DNA of 64,000 bases from Neoscytalidium dimidiatum. Lineage: Eukaryota > Ascomycota > Dothideomycetes > Botryosphaeriales > Botryosphaeriaceae. The first letter of the stretch is position 1. Every line of letters begins with the position of its first letter. Made by a program: the position numbers and the translations under genes. The notes under the pieces were generated by a model. The model did no database searches. It was not told the DNA's origin and was given only the letters and a program-made list of their open reading frames with translations. The DNA lies in assembly GCA_037367355.1 (NCBI GenBank), contig CM074704.1, positions 868,001 through 932,000 of the forward strand, written 5' to 3'. Shown here piece by piece: positions 9,667-20,928 of the stretch.

Positions 9667-10949
9667 CTTGATGATGGGGAGTTTAGTACGTTGATACTTG
9701 GTAAGAGGATTGGAAAATAGCTTGTTGAGGCTGTTGATAGTAATTGCAGAGAAATGAGAGGTCTTCATATATTCGGCGAGCGTGGTAACGGGTGGAGCTC
9801 AGAAGACATGACAGTGATTGAAATGGCTGTAGTCATGACAAATCAGCGAGCGGGCTTGGGTGGAGTAGTAGCGAGCATTACCGGCCAAGCGAAGGGTCTA
9901 TGAGTTTAGACGAGGAGACCGGGTCGCCAAAAGAGGCAGTTTCCAATAGGATACTCACCTCTTGAGTTTTGCTGTGCGTTACTACGTGGTACTATGACCT
10001 AAAGCATTTGTGGGCTTCCTCACCCACAAAGGGGCTCGTATCGCATCATGTAGCACCTCACCAAGATCTTCAATGAGAGCCACCGGCTACTACAGCGGAA
10101 GTTTGATAAATTTCAGCTATAAAGGAGCGGATACTTATTCAAGTATTGATGGTACTACTGTATAAAAGTTTGCTTGATTTGTAATACGTAGTTGATGTTC
10201 TTGAGGTCGTGTTATATGGCTTGATATGAAGCCCTTCGTTTGGCTCATAAACCGGCCGCAGTACGCCACCAGGGTCTTCACCTTCAAGGGCTGTACTGCA
10301 CTTAACCGAGCACAGTGCTGTGAAGCATCTGCAAGCCTTTTCGCCTGCTAACATTGTAATGGTCTGTCGCTACCTCTGCACAGACAAATGCCTCAACGCC
10401 GCGATACTTCTTCTTCCTGCTCTCAACTGTTTCAGCTTCTTCAGCACCATATACCGCAGGCTAGGGCTGTCGGATGAGTTTCTTCCAAACACATGAAGTC
10501 AAGCCGAAAGAGGACTATGGAGAGCAAGAAAATGGCTGCGAAGAGCGAGAAGGTCGTGGCGGCTAGCACGAAGATACCGCTGATGGCTCAGAATCTCGGT
10601 CTTGGTAAGCGAAGATAATTAGCGATACAGTACGCGCCGCTTTCAGCCTCCGGAGGTGCTTGGAAAAGGGATGGAAGTCTCACGGTGTTTCAAGAATAGA
10701 GGAAGCAACGGACATCTTATTGTCTCCCTAGGGGGAAAAAAATACAAGAAGAGCTCTGTACAGAAGAATCGTCAAAGCACCCGCCTGTAACCTCAAAGCA
10801 GTCTACTTGTGAAACGGTGCAAGAGTCTCGCCTTAAACCAAAGCCAAAAAGTCTACTCTACGCACTTCGATCTAACTTTCTCGAATAACTGCACCGGCGC
10901 CCTCCCGGAGTGAACTCCGAACCCCCCCCCCCCCCCCCCAAAAAAAACC
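9667..10949. other. intergenic; ends in a long C/A homopolymer
   Basis: About 1.3 kb without a convincing gene; a 71-codon minus frame at 10139-10354 has no motif. At 10922-10947 there is a run of about 18 C followed directly by about 8 A, only a few bases beyond the MFS stop (T8G18 read in the transcript sense, in its 3' UTR). Confidence 0.6.
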
Positions 10950-12296
10950 TCACAACGCCCCCAACAACCCCACCCCACTCGTCCACTTCGCCAGCAACAC
11001 CACCAACCCGCCCACCAAACACGCCGCGCCGCTGAACGCGGCCACCTCCTCGAACCCGCCGTACCGCGCCAGCAGCGCGCCGTTCACGGGCGGGCCCACC
11101 AGCATCGCGACCGACGCGACCGCCATGCCCATGCCCATGTACGTGCCGATGTTCTTCGGCTCGTCGGCGCAGAAGGCCAGGCTGACGGTGAAGCCGGACA
11201 CGATGGCGCCGGAGCAGAAGCCGTACAGGGCGGCGAACGCGATCAGGCTGGCGTCGTCGCGGCAGCGCGGCCAGCACAGGATCAGGACGCCCGAGGACGC
11301 GCCGGCGGCGGCGAGCGCGTTGAAGCGGCCGACGCGGTCGGCGAGGACGCCGGGGACGACGCGGCCGAGGAAGGAGGCGCCGTTGAGGATGGCGAGCAGG
11401 TAGGCGGCGAGGTCCGGGCGCATGCCGCGGGCGAGGGCGTAGGAGGGGAGGAAGTAGAGGGGCGTGAAGAAGCCGAGGAAGAGGAGGAAGGTGGAGGCGA
11501 CGACGAGGGCGTACGTGGGCCGCCGGAGCGCGCCGGGCAGGAGGAAGTCGCTGCGGCGCGGCGGGAGGCGCGCGCGGATCGAGAGGCACGACGCCGTGAG
11601 CAGTGCCAGCGCGATGAAGCCGCAGACGCGGACGGCCCAGCCGAAGCCGAGGGCGCGGGTGGGGAGCATCTTGGTGAGCGCGACGGGGAAGACGACGGCG
11701 CCGAGGGAGGCGCCCGCGACGGAGAGGCCCATGGCGGCGCCGCGCTTGCGCGAGAAGTACTGCGAGAGCGCGGCGAGGGCGGGCGACATGACCATGCCGT
11801 TGGATGCGCCGCCGAGGACCCCCTGGGCGAGGATGAAGTGCCAGTAGCGGGTGCAGATGCTGGTCAGCATGATGGAGGCGACGTAGGCGAGGGCGGCGGG
11901 CACGACGATGATGGGCCCGCCGTGCCGGTCGAAGAGCGCGCCGCCGATGAGGCTGCTGAAGAAGACGAAGAAGTTCTGGAGGGACCCGATCCAGGAGATG
12001 GCGGAGGGGGAGTGGTCTTTGAGCTGGTGGGTCTCGTAGTAGGTCTGGTAGACGCCGAAGGAGTTGAGGTAGCCCATCGTGCAGAAGAGAGCTGCCGCCG
12101 TGCCCGCCGCGACGGACCAAGCCTGGAAGCCGCCTTCGGGGAAGTCGGTGGGAGGGGGAAGGGGAGGGGTGGGAGCGCCGACGGGCTCTTGGATCTCGGG
12201 CTCGAGATCGGTGTCGGAGGCTTTTGTGGAAGTGGTGAGCCATGATGCCCGAAATTGGGATCTGGAGAACCTCTTTTCTTCTGTTTGGGAAGTCAT
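10950..12296 (-). CDS. MFS transporter, monocarboxylate-transporter type
   Basis: Intronless, 448 residues, from ATG 12296 (MTSQTEEKRFSRSQ). A polar N-terminus of about 60 residues ends in PPPTDFPEGGFQAWSVAAG, the usual entry to helix 1 of fungal MCT/riboflavin-transporter-like (MCH family) proteins. Twelve hydrophobic segments follow, with GALFDRHGGPIIVVPAA between helices 2 and 3, SQYFSRKRGAAMGLSVAGAS near helix 4-5, LGRVVPGVLADRVGRFN after helix 8, and ADEPKNIGTYMGMGMAVAS near helix 10-11. Expected at the plasma membrane or an organelle membrane, carrying a small organic acid or similar; substrate cannot be read. The coding sequence is strikingly GC-rich with C/G-ended codons compared with the AT-richer flanks. 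An upstream in-frame ATG at 12386 would add 30 residues but weakens similarity. Confidence 0.85.
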   Translation of the reverse strand: MTSQTEEKRFSRSQFRASWLTTSTKASDTDLEPEIQEPVGAPTPPLPPPTDFPEGGFQAWSVAAGTAAALFCTMGYLNSFGVYQTYYETHQLKDHSPSAISWIGSLQNFFVFFSSLIGGALFDRHGGPIIVVPAALAYVASIMLTSICTRYWHFILAQGVLGGASNGMVMSPALAALSQYFSRKRGAAMGLSVAGASLGAVVFPVALTKMLPTRALGFGWAVRVCGFIALALLTASCLSIRARLPPRRSDFLLPGALRRPTYALVVASTFLLFLGFFTPLYFLPSYALARGMRPDLAAYLLAILNGASFLGRVVPGVLADRVGRFNALAAAGASSGVLILCWPRCRDDASLIAFAALYGFCSGAIVSGFTVSLAFCADEPKNIGTYMGMGMAVASVAMLVGPPVNGALLARYGGFEEVAAFSGAACLVGGLVVLLAKWTSGVGLLGAL

Positions 12297-13627
12297 GGTG
12301 GGCGGAAAAGCAAGACGACAGATAAGTGATCGAAGGATATCGAGAACGTCGAGATAGGCCGCGACGGTGCGCATAAGTATTGGCAAGGTAGCAGTAGCTG
12401 AAAGATCGGAACGGCATGTACCATTAGCATCTATCTTGCCTGTATGTGGCTCTTCTGATGCTCGTGGAAGTTCTGGGCTGGCGGTCAGCCATGCCGGCGA
12501 GCAGCCTTACCCAATCAGGCAAGAGGAGTTGCGCTTGGTGAGGCAGTCCATCACTGCAAGTATGCCGGAGTGTGGGCTAGCCCAACACCCAGAGCGGCAG
12601 TCAAGTGCGTGACTTGTGCAGTTCCCGCCATTTCCCGCCACTTCCCGCTGGCCTCCAAACCGTTTGTGTAATGCCCTTCTCGAAAGGCTTTCCTTGGCAG
12701 CCGCACGTGGCGTCGACGATTTGTCCAGCTTCGGTGCTGTGGACAGGTAAGTGCCAGCTCTAACAGCTGTTGGAACAACGTCTCGAAAGCGGGGATCCGA
12801 AGACGTCTGAGAGCTGTTGCGATCGAAAAAGATGCGACGCCCCACCTCAGCGGTTGTCTGGGCATCGCATGGTCAGCGAGCGTGTTTGGGAAATGACCGC
12901 GGGGAAGAATTTTCATGGACATGTCGATGGTTGCACGATGCAAACTGGCACGTTGCCCGAGATGCTGTGCTGCATATCGGAGTAATTAAGGTAGCCAATA
13001 CCCGAACGGCGGCCAGCTGAGGGCTCAAGATGGAACCGGTCGTGGCCGACCGGCTAGTTCCATTCCTAATGACCTCACGGCAAAACCCAAAGCTGAGCTC
13101 TTCCTCCGCGCCACCATGTCCATCCCAAAGACACCATCATTAAGGATTCGCGGATTCATTGGATTCATTGGATTCTAATAATGGCTTCGTTGACTATGCT
13201 TGCTTCACCAACAGCTCGGGCAACATGTCCGATCGAAATTTGGAGAGAGCGCCCGCCGTTTCTGATCATCTGTGACCGTTCCATGTCAGATGAAACTTTG
13301 TACAACTGTCTCAAAGGAAGACTCAGACTTTAAATGAATGTCTCCACAACTTTTTCCGGTTCCTTTCTTAGTCCCAAAACAGAAAAATCTTAGCCCACTT
13401 CTCTCTCTATCTACCGCGCTGCCGAAATGGTCGAAAACCAGAAATGCATGCATTTACGCGTCATATGTGCTCTGAACCCTCCCCAATTAGCAACATTTCA
13501 CCATACACCCAGCGAAACCCCCCAGCATTTTCTTCACCCAGTGACATAAACACCCCTCCCTGAGTGTCTCCGCCCACCTCCATGCATTGAACACCGCAAC
13601 TCCCTTCACCGCAACACCACAACCTCA
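12297..13627. other. intergenic, promoter side of MFS gene
   Basis: Holds the MFS promoter and the 3' end of the MMS19 homologue. Open frames at 12507-12943 on both strands look like chance in GC-rich DNA. A minor tandem, GGATTCATT doubled, sits at 13151-13168. Nothing else supported. Confidence 0.5.
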
Positions 13628-16600
13628 TCACTCATCGTCCTCGTCATCCACCTCGTCCATCCCCAACCAAGCCCCACGGCACTTCACCGCCTCCAACCTC
13701 ACCGCCCTCCTCGAATCGTCCAGCGCAGCCGTCAGCCTCTTGACCACCTGCCTCTTGAACGGCAGCACGACCTCGCCCCGCAGCCTCTCCGGGATGAGCG
13801 CCAAGCACTTCAGCGCCGCCGCACGAACAGCAGGGCTATTCGTCGCCGCCGAAGATGCTGCAGCAGCAGGAGCAGCACCCTTACTCTTCGCCGCAGCCGC
13901 CGCACCGGACGCGGTGTTGAGGAGCCGCGAAATCAAGCTGGAAGCGTGCTCCTCGAGCGCCGCGGGCTCGTTGCTCAGCACGGCGATGAGCGTGTCGATC
14001 GTCGCCTTCTTGACGTCGTCGAAGTGCTGCTGCTGGCACTGTGGTGCGCGGTCCTGCTGCAGGTCGAGGCACTGCAGCAGCAGCGGCGTCAGCGGCGCCA
14101 GCTCTGGCTCGATGACCGCGTACGGCACCCAGCGCAGGATCCCGGACAGCGCGATCAGGTAGTTGGTCTTGGTCGACTGATCCGCCGCCGCCGCCTTGAA
14201 CGACGACGCGATCGCCGGGACAAGCAGGTTGAACGTCTTCTGCTTGTGGAGGCCGGAGATGATGCAGTAGTTCTCCTTGGTGAGGATGTCGTCGGGCGCT
14301 AGGATGGTGGCGAAACCGCGCGCTACGGTGAGGCCGTGTTTGGGATCCTTGAGGAGATCGAGAAGAGATGGCATGATGGTGTTGAGGATTGGGGCGTTGC
14401 GTAGGACGAGGCCTTTGATGATGGCGAAGATGATGCGGATTGTCTTGTTGTCCAGCTTCTCGGGAGATAAGAGCTGTTGGGGCTCGTAGAATATGGTGGT
14501 CATGACATCCTTGAGCTCTGGTGACGGGATAAACTTATTGGCAACGAGAGACATTTGGGAATTTATTGCGAGGCGGACCCGTGGTGAGAGGTCATCGAGT
14601 GCCGCCAGCTCCATCAAAGAAGTCAGTAATTTCTTGATATCCCCATAAGGGGCTGCATCACGTCGGAGAGCTGCAAGAATATGCGTCGAGAGGATGATCT
14701 TTCTTCGTCGTTCTGGAGATGCGCTTGTGTTGAATGGTGGGACGCTCTCCAACGCCTCTCCAGAGTACAACGTGTAAGTTTCCGGCGCAACCTTGTTCTT
14801 CTGAAAATCGACAGTTTGCTTCCGCAGAATGGTGTTAAACAACCGTCCTATTATATCCAGAGCGACGTCATTGTCAAAAGGCGACGGATCTCGGCCGGAG
14901 GCCTGAGAGAGGAGAGAAATGATGATGTCGTCGTAGTAAGGACAGGATTCGGAGGTTCCTTCGAGCTTCGCTGCGCCATGAGAGAAAGCAAACAATTTGG
15001 CGGAGAGCAGTGCAGTGATATATTTCTCCGATGCTCCTTGTTGGATGGCCACATTGCACTTGTTCTTTAGCCTAAGCACGACTGTAGAAAAGATCTGCTC
15101 TTCGGTGGCCAGCTTCGCAAAGGCTTCCAGAACGGGAACATACGAATCAGAACCTTCGACATCCTTGTCAGGTAGTTTTGCCATGAAGGCGGGGAACGCC
15201 CTGTCGATGATCAGTTGAGGCTTTTGATGAGCAATTTCAACAAGGCCAGCAATGGCAGCTGATTTGACTTCGTCCTTGCCGTACGACTCCTCAGAGATAA
15301 CGATGTTATTGAAAACAGTAATGACTCTGGCAACATCATCGTCATCGAGCACTAGTCTGGCTTTGGTGAGTTGCAGCAGGCCGTCAAGCGCTGCGAGACG
15401 GAAGGAGACCTCCTTCGCTGGCGCTGTTGCAAGACCGTTGCTCATGACTTCTAAGGCTTGATCTCGGAACCTCAGAAGTGCATTATCTGGTGTTCGGGGA
15501 CCGGGATGGAGAACCTCGCTATCGACAAGCCGCCATTCCCCATACACTGCGATGTCGGCTCGCAGAAGCTGGACGAGAACCTCTATCAGGCCTCTTCTCT
15601 TGGCCATTGTGTCTCCAGTCTGATAAAGTGTAAATATGTTTGGCAGAACCGCACTCAGAACCAGGTCCTCAACTGCCGGTGACACCTTGGATATAGCGTG
15701 CAATATTCTCCCAGAGGAAGCTGACTGCTTCGTCGGAGCATCCTCTAGGTGTTCATTGCATTCTTTGGTGATTGGTTTAATGTAGGCATTCAAAGAGCCG
15801 GCAGTGTTCTGCGACAGCTGTCTCGCAATCTCCGCGAGCCCTCTTAATGCCTCTTCAGCAAGATCCTCCTCTTGCGCACTGAGGATCTCAAACTTCAGTG
15901 CATCCCACAACGTCACGGCGTATAATGACACCGTGCGTGGGCCATATTCTCGAATGCAGGCTGTCAGAGTTTGTAACACGTCTCTCTAGTCATTGTCAGC
16001 AACGTTCAGATAATAAGCTGGAATACTTACCTTCGTGTTGGTGGAAGTCGAGTCAAGCTTATCGAGCAGAGCAGGGAAGGAGTAGGGCGCAAATTCCGCT
16101 GTTGACGCGATGCACTCCCGTAATCGATCTTTCAGGTGCTGGGCGGTGATACCGTATGGATCATCAGGCGGCGGCCTGAACGTAATAGGGAAGTAATTGA
16201 AAACAGCATCGAACAGATCCTGTGATCAGTCAGAGCCGTGCTACACATGATATGTGGAAGGGGATGGTCGACACTTACCTGAGCATCTCCACCTATATTC
16301 CACTCCGTCATCGGCACTTTTAGAATGGAAAAGACCACCATTAGGTTGCGGGGATCTTTCTCCCCGTCAAAGTACGAGATGAATCGGGATAGGAAGTCAG
16401 GCGTGGTCTCATGCACACTTTTCACCGCTGTGGAAATTAGTCCAAGGCCTCGTGAGATATGGAGGATTATCGTACCTTCCCTATATTTCGCCATAAGCAT
16501 GTCTATTAGTCGAAGGACGGAATAACGCTCGCTCTGAAGTTTAAATTGGCGGAGAGGATGGGTGTTGTCAATCAGAGACGAAAGAACGGTAGCTGCCCTT

Positions 16601-17212
16601 TCCTTCTCCCAAGCTCCACGTTCCTCCAGCGCCATAAGAGCCTTTGCGGATGACCCAATTCCCTCATTGTCATCGGCAATGCGGGACAGGATGAAATCGC
16701 AGAGCAGGTTTCCTGCCAAGAGTCAGCCAGGAATTTTCGCGGATAAAATGGAGTAAACAAATAAGGAAAGAGAAGAACAGAAAGACGAGGCCATCGATAG
16801 TGCACTTCTGAGCCTCCGCCATTGATTGGGATTCGATACCGAGAAGGAAAGTTCAAAACGTACTGTGTTGACGGGCGAAGACCTTAGGTGGCGTAGCCGA
16901 GAGGACATCGGCCAGATAGGCCATGGCTGGCAAAATCAGTATAAGGCCAAGACAAAATTGTCAGAACAAACACACCCTTGGCCCTGGTTGGGCCATCATC
17001 GCTATTGAGGAATTCGCCGAGAGACTCTATCAACTCGAGAAGTTTGAGTTTTTTGCTCTCCAGGCCTGCGGGGGGTCAGCTCGTGCTTTGACGTCAGCGG
17101 TGGGCGAATGGCGGGAGGTGGGGGCCGTACGCTCAGCCGTCTGGGCCGCAATCCGGGCCGCCTCGTCCTTGTTCCTGGAGAACTCGAACAAGTACAGCTG
17201 GACGTCGGACAT
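13628..17212 (-). CDS. MMS19/Met18-type cytosolic iron-sulfur assembly HEAT-repeat protein
   Basis: Seven exons on the minus strand: 17212-17131, 17065-16976, 16926-16864, 16712-16476, 16427-16279, 16219-16031, 15985-13628; total 3168 nt, 1055 residues, close to the usual length near 1030. All six introns are GT-AG (65, 49, 151, 48, 59, 45 nt). The N-terminal part contains [10 protein letters not shown] and [20 protein letters not shown], then [19 protein letters not shown], the hallmark of the Dos2-interacting (MMS19 N-terminal) domain. The rest is HEAT-like helices with a C-terminal segment [20 protein letters not shown] and an acidic tail. MMS19 hands Fe-S clusters from the CIA machinery to DNA repair and replication proteins. 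An Ala/Ser linker near residue 985 is low-complexity. It shares a 326-base divergent promoter with the MTD1 gene. Confidence 0.93.
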
Positions 17213-17538
17213 GGCTGTTTGTGTGAGCAGCTGGGAGAGGTCGGGCTCTCTGCGAATGGCGGAAAAGCCTAAGGTAAGCAGCGCCTGCGGGTGACGGAGG
17301 AAGCACGTTGCGCGCTACACCCGAACCAGCAAAGCGCCAGGGCCGCCGATAAGATTTGCGAAAGTCGGCGCGGCGCGTGCGCCCAAAATATTGTCGGCAG
17401 TTGAGACAGCACCCAGCTCTCAGAAACTTCCACCATGTAAGCCTAAGCGCGAAGAAAGAAAAGCCGTGTCCGGAGAGCCCATACTACTGATCTCCAGAGC
17501 CCCGCGGGCACGAATACCTCGACAACGACGAGAACAAC
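17213..17538. promoter_or_regulatory. bidirectional promoter region between MMS19 and MTD1 homologues
   Basis: The two start codons (17212 minus, 17539 plus) are 326 bases apart and transcribe away from each other, so both promoters must fit here. The DNA is GC-rich and no TATA box is evident. Both products touch one-carbon/Fe-S housekeeping, so co-regulation is possible but not shown. Confidence 0.6.
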
Positions 17539-18679
17539 ATGGCCGACGCTCCCACCTGCAAGGTTGTCCTGGCCGGCGGCGTTGCCAAAAAGCTGCTTGT
17601 GGAGGTCCAGGACGGCCTCAAGCAGCTGAACCGCTCGCCGCTGCTCGTTGGTTTTCTGGCCAGCGGAGATCCTGCCTCGCGCGTCTACGCCGACTGGACC
17701 GGCAAGACTGCCCGCGAAAAGTGAGCCTCCACTTCGACTGCCTTCCAATCCGCGCATCTGCCTTAGCGCGGCGCCTTTTGCGAATTGCCCGTGTCTCTGA
17801 CCAGACTTCTGCTCCAGCGGCTTCCAGTACGAGCTTCGCGAGGTCGACCGTGAGGAGCTCGAGGATGCGATCATCAAGGCCAATGGCGACAGCAACGTCG
17901 ACGGCATCATGGTCTATTACCCCATCTTCGGCACTCGCCAGGACCAGTACCTGCAGAACGTCGTCGACGTGAGCAAGGACGTGGAGGGTCTGACCCACAA
18001 GTACATCTCCAACATGTACCGCAACATTCGCTTCCTCGACGAGGCTCAGCAGCTCAAGAGCGTCCTGCCCTGCACCCCGCTCGCCGTCATCAAGATCCTC
18101 GAGCACCTCCAGATCTACAACACCATCCTGCCCTACGGTAACCGCTTGCACGGACATACCATCACGGTGATCAATAGGTCGGAGGTTGTGGGCAGACCCC
18201 TCGCGGCTCTGCTGGCTAACGATGGCGCTGTGGTCTACTCGAAGGACATCGACGATGTCCAGCAGTACCACAGAGGCGAGGGCTTGCGCAAGCGCAGACA
18301 TGAGGTCGAGGAGAAGCCCGGCTGGGATCTGGAGCAGATCCTGCCGCTCAGCGACGTCGTCATCAGCGGTGTCCCTGGCGACAAGTTCAAGGTCCCCGTT
18401 CACCTCCTGCGCGAGGGTGCTGTGTGCATCAACTTTTCAAGTGAAAAGGTGAGTGATCTCGTTACGCATACGGAGAGTATGCTGCGATATTGACAGTCCC
18501 AGAACTTCCCTCCCGAGGTCAAAGAGAAGGCATCTATCTACGTTCCGGCTATTGGCAAGTGTACCATTGCTGTGCTGCTGAGGAACCTGCTTCGCATCGT
18601 GCAGAACAAGAGTGCCAATGCTCAGACCAAGCCTGCTGCCGCAGTAGAGAAGGAAGGCACCCTTGAGGCTGCGTCCTAG
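17539..18679 (+). CDS. MTD1: methylenetetrahydrofolate dehydrogenase [NAD+], MTD1 type
   Basis: Three exons, 17539-17720, 17818-18448, 18503-18679, 329 residues (yeast Mtd1 has 320). The start MADAPTCKVVLAGGVAKKLL is followed by PLLVGFLASGDPASRVYADW, the pseudosymmetric catalytic Tyr region, then NVDGIMVYYPIFGTRQDQYL, LPCTPLAVIKILEHL, the Rossmann GHTITVINRSEVVGRPLAALL, and LSDVVISGVPGDKFKVPVH. The V-YYPIFG and R--QYLQN-V layout matches the monofunctional cytosolic NAD enzyme rather than the trifunctional C1-THF synthase. It oxidises 5,10-methylene-THF to methenyl-THF. Intron 2 ends with two usable acceptors six bases apart, TGACAG and CCCAG; both keep the frame (with or without a Ser-Gln pair before NFPPEVKEKAS), so two isoforms are possible. 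Confidence 0.93.
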
Positions 18680-18964
18680 ATCTGATGGTCCACGGGCGTT
18701 CACCCATATACAGATTGATCTTGCATTGGAAAAGGGGAGCAAAAAAAAAAATAAAAGGGGGTAAGAAAGACAGCGTGCAGTGTGCATGCATCAGCACATG
18801 AAAATTTCATGGCTCTTTCATTGATTTTCACTACCTGAGGTCGCCCAATCGACCAGTTGAATCCCCAATATAGATAGATACCATAGAACGCCAGCATATT
18901 TTCCAGCCAGACCTGCGCCCGCTCAATGCATAGACCTTGGTGAAAGATTTTTTTTGTCGCACGT

Positions 18965-20096
18965 TCAGACACGCGCACGCTTCGGGTGACTGTCTGGCGC
19001 CAGGTCCTCGTCCATCTCCTCGTCGCTCTCCTCATCGTCGATCATCGTATCATCCTCCTCGCTTTCCTCCTCAAGCTCATCCTTGGAACGCTTGAGACCC
19101 TTCATTTTGCGAGTTTGCAGTTGGTTCATATCCTGCTTGCCGACGTGTATCCTTCCGACCTTGTCGCCCATGATGTCCGTCTCGACGTTCTTCTTCGTCT
19201 TGGGCTGTAACAACAATTAGTATGCGTGCTCAAATATCGAGATCTCCAGAAAGATTGAAGACATACCTCGAGCTGCTTGGGTTTCTTGAGTGCCTCCTTC
19301 ATAACGGACTCATCCGCCTCCTTGACTCTGCCAACCCTGAAGTCGATCCTGGGGCCCATTTCCTCGACCTCGACGCGCGGAAGCTTCTGTCCGCTCCTCT
19401 TCGTCCTGATGAGGTACACGCGCATGTGGATTGCGGGCTTGGGCTGGCCGTCGACCTCGTCCTTGGCGCTGAAATGGACCATGTACTGCAGACCCTCGAC
19501 GTCCACGCTCTGCGCCTCCTGACCGCGGAAGAAGTCGCTGAAGTAGTTCTTCGCCTGTGTGTACGCATTGGAAACGGGGCTCTCGAAGGGGGTGCCGGAG
19601 AAGCTCAGCAGAGGCCTCAGACCAACCGCGGCCTTCTTGTTCTTGAACTGGTTGAGTTGGCGGAATGTGTCCGGGTCGATGTGCAGCTCGAGCATGTCCA
19701 GGACCTTCCAGTGGAAGAAGCGCATGAAGGTCAAGCTGTGGGGCCGCTTCTTGCTATGGTGGCCGAAGACCATGAGCGAGGCATCGTTCTTCTCGCTGAA
19801 GAACTCGAGCGAGTCGGCGCTCTCGAACGGATGGATGTCGTTCTTCTTGTTGAACTTGATCGCAAACGGCTCCTTCAGCTGCTTCAGGTCTGCCAGCGCC
19901 CACTGCGCCACCTGGCTACACGACGTCCCGCGCAGGAACAGCGTCGTCTTCGGGTTCTCGTGCACCTGCGACTCGCGCTTCTCAAGGGCGCGCTTCGTGC
20001 GCGCGCTCTTGGGCTTACTGCAAGGAATTGTCAGTCGAGGCGCATAGCGAGCAATGGGAAAGCGATTGCATACATCTGGCGGAGCGGGACAGACAT
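18965..20096 (-). CDS. RPF2: ribosome biogenesis factor RPF2 (Brix domain)
   Basis: Three exons on the minus strand: 20096-20074 (only 23 nt, MSVPLRQ plus two bases), 20017-19267, 19204-18965; 1014 nt, 337 residues (yeast 344). Introns are 56 and 62 nt. The protein reads KPKSARTKRALEKRESQVHE-NPKTTLFLRGTS, the Rpf2 signature, then the Brix domain: LMVFGHHSKKRPHSLTFMRF, ELHIDPDTFRQLNQFKNK, GLQYMVHFSAKDEVDG, and EEMGPRIDFRVGRVKEAD. The C-terminal exon is acidic and Lys-rich (KRSKDELEEESEEDDTMIDD) and ends in PKRARV. Rpf2 with Rrs1 loads the 5S RNP into the pre-60S particle in the nucleolus. The tiny first exon is common in fungal housekeeping genes. Its 3' end lies 285 bases from the MTD1 stop (convergent). 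Confidence 0.93.
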
Positions 20097-20568
20097 GGTG
20101 GCAGGAGCGTGATTTTGAGGTTGCGCTGCTCGGCTGCGACTTTTGGTCGGGGAACTTTTTGATATCCGCCCGCATTCTGCCGCGAAGGCGGTATCCTGAT
20201 GCGGACTAGCACTTGAGCTTTGTTGCCCAGGGTAATCCCCCAAGCACGTGCTGCTCCGCCTCGCGCTGCCGTCTCTGTTCGTCAAGGTGCTTCCCTACGC
20301 GTCTCAGATATGGTTATATCGAATCTGTTAACGAAGTCTAATTCGTTGCTTCTGCCTCCGTACAAGATGTCCGGAGGCCCAACAACTCATCGTTCTCTCC
20401 TAATTCTGCCAAACAACCAGCTGGTCGCATCGTGATACTCTCGTTCTCGATTCTAACATCTGTCCATCGAGACCGAATACCTCAAAGCGCAGACATATTT
20501 GTCTTCCAGCCGCCGGGAGATCCAAGCCCGACACGCCCAAGGCCAAGCCGCACCTAAGCTTCGCAAAG
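20097..20568. promoter_or_regulatory. divergent spacer between RPF2 and the small secreted protein gene
   Basis: 472 bases between start codons of opposite genes; must contain both promoters. No clear TATA box or named motif recognised. Confidence 0.4.
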
Positions 20569-20928
20569 ATGAAGTCTCTCCTCGTCGCAGCCGCCGCCGC
20601 CTTCGCCCTCCTTGGCACGACGTCGGCGTGGGAGTTCCCGCCCAAGTGGGATGGAGGCTACCTCGGGTTCTACCGAAACTCAAAGTCGAAGAACTGGCCG
20701 CAAGAGGCTGCTAAGCTGGTCCAAGTCGAAGCCAACAACAACGCCAACAGCGCATCGTCGACCGCCACAGCCGCCGGCGCCACGACGCCCGCTCCCGATC
20801 CCAATAAGCCTGGGACTGTCGATGTCCAGGCTCCCGGTGTGTCAGTCGGCGTCGATCCGGGCCAGTCGGTCGGAGTTAACGTTTCGCTTCCAGGGCTTCC
20901 AGGCGTTGATGTCGGTGTTACTCTATAG
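20569..20928 (+). CDS. small secreted protein, function unknown
   Basis: Single exon, 119 residues, ATG 20569. Residues 1-20 (MKSLLVAAAAAFALLGTTSA) form a clear signal peptide. The mature head is WEFPPKWDGGYLGFYRNSKS then KNWPQEA, followed by an Ala/Ser/Thr/Pro linker (residues about 55-80). The tail is Gly/Val-rich (VDVQAPGVSVGVDPG, SVGVNVSLPGLPGVDVGVTL), a quasi-repeat of V-V-[GN]-V units. No cysteines in the mature part. The head motif W...GGYLGFY...W..EA resembles the region just after the signal peptide of the subtilase at 25376. Likely extracellular or wall-associated; could be an effector or structural peptide, unproven. Confidence 0.7.
   Translation: MKSLLVAAAAAFALLGTTSAWEFPPKWDGGYLGFYRNSKSKNWPQEAAKLVQVEANNNANSASSTATAAGATTPAPDPNKPGTVDVQAPGVSVGVDPGQSVGVNVSLPGLPGVDVGVTL

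Noticed and set aside
10858..12417. 519-codon frame overlapping the MFS gene on the same strand
   Set aside because: Arg/Pro/His-rich shadow in another frame of a GC-rich gene; the MFS frame has the helices and motifs.
19222..20112. 296-codon frame antisense to RPF2
   Set aside because: Antisense of a well-supported Brix-domain gene.
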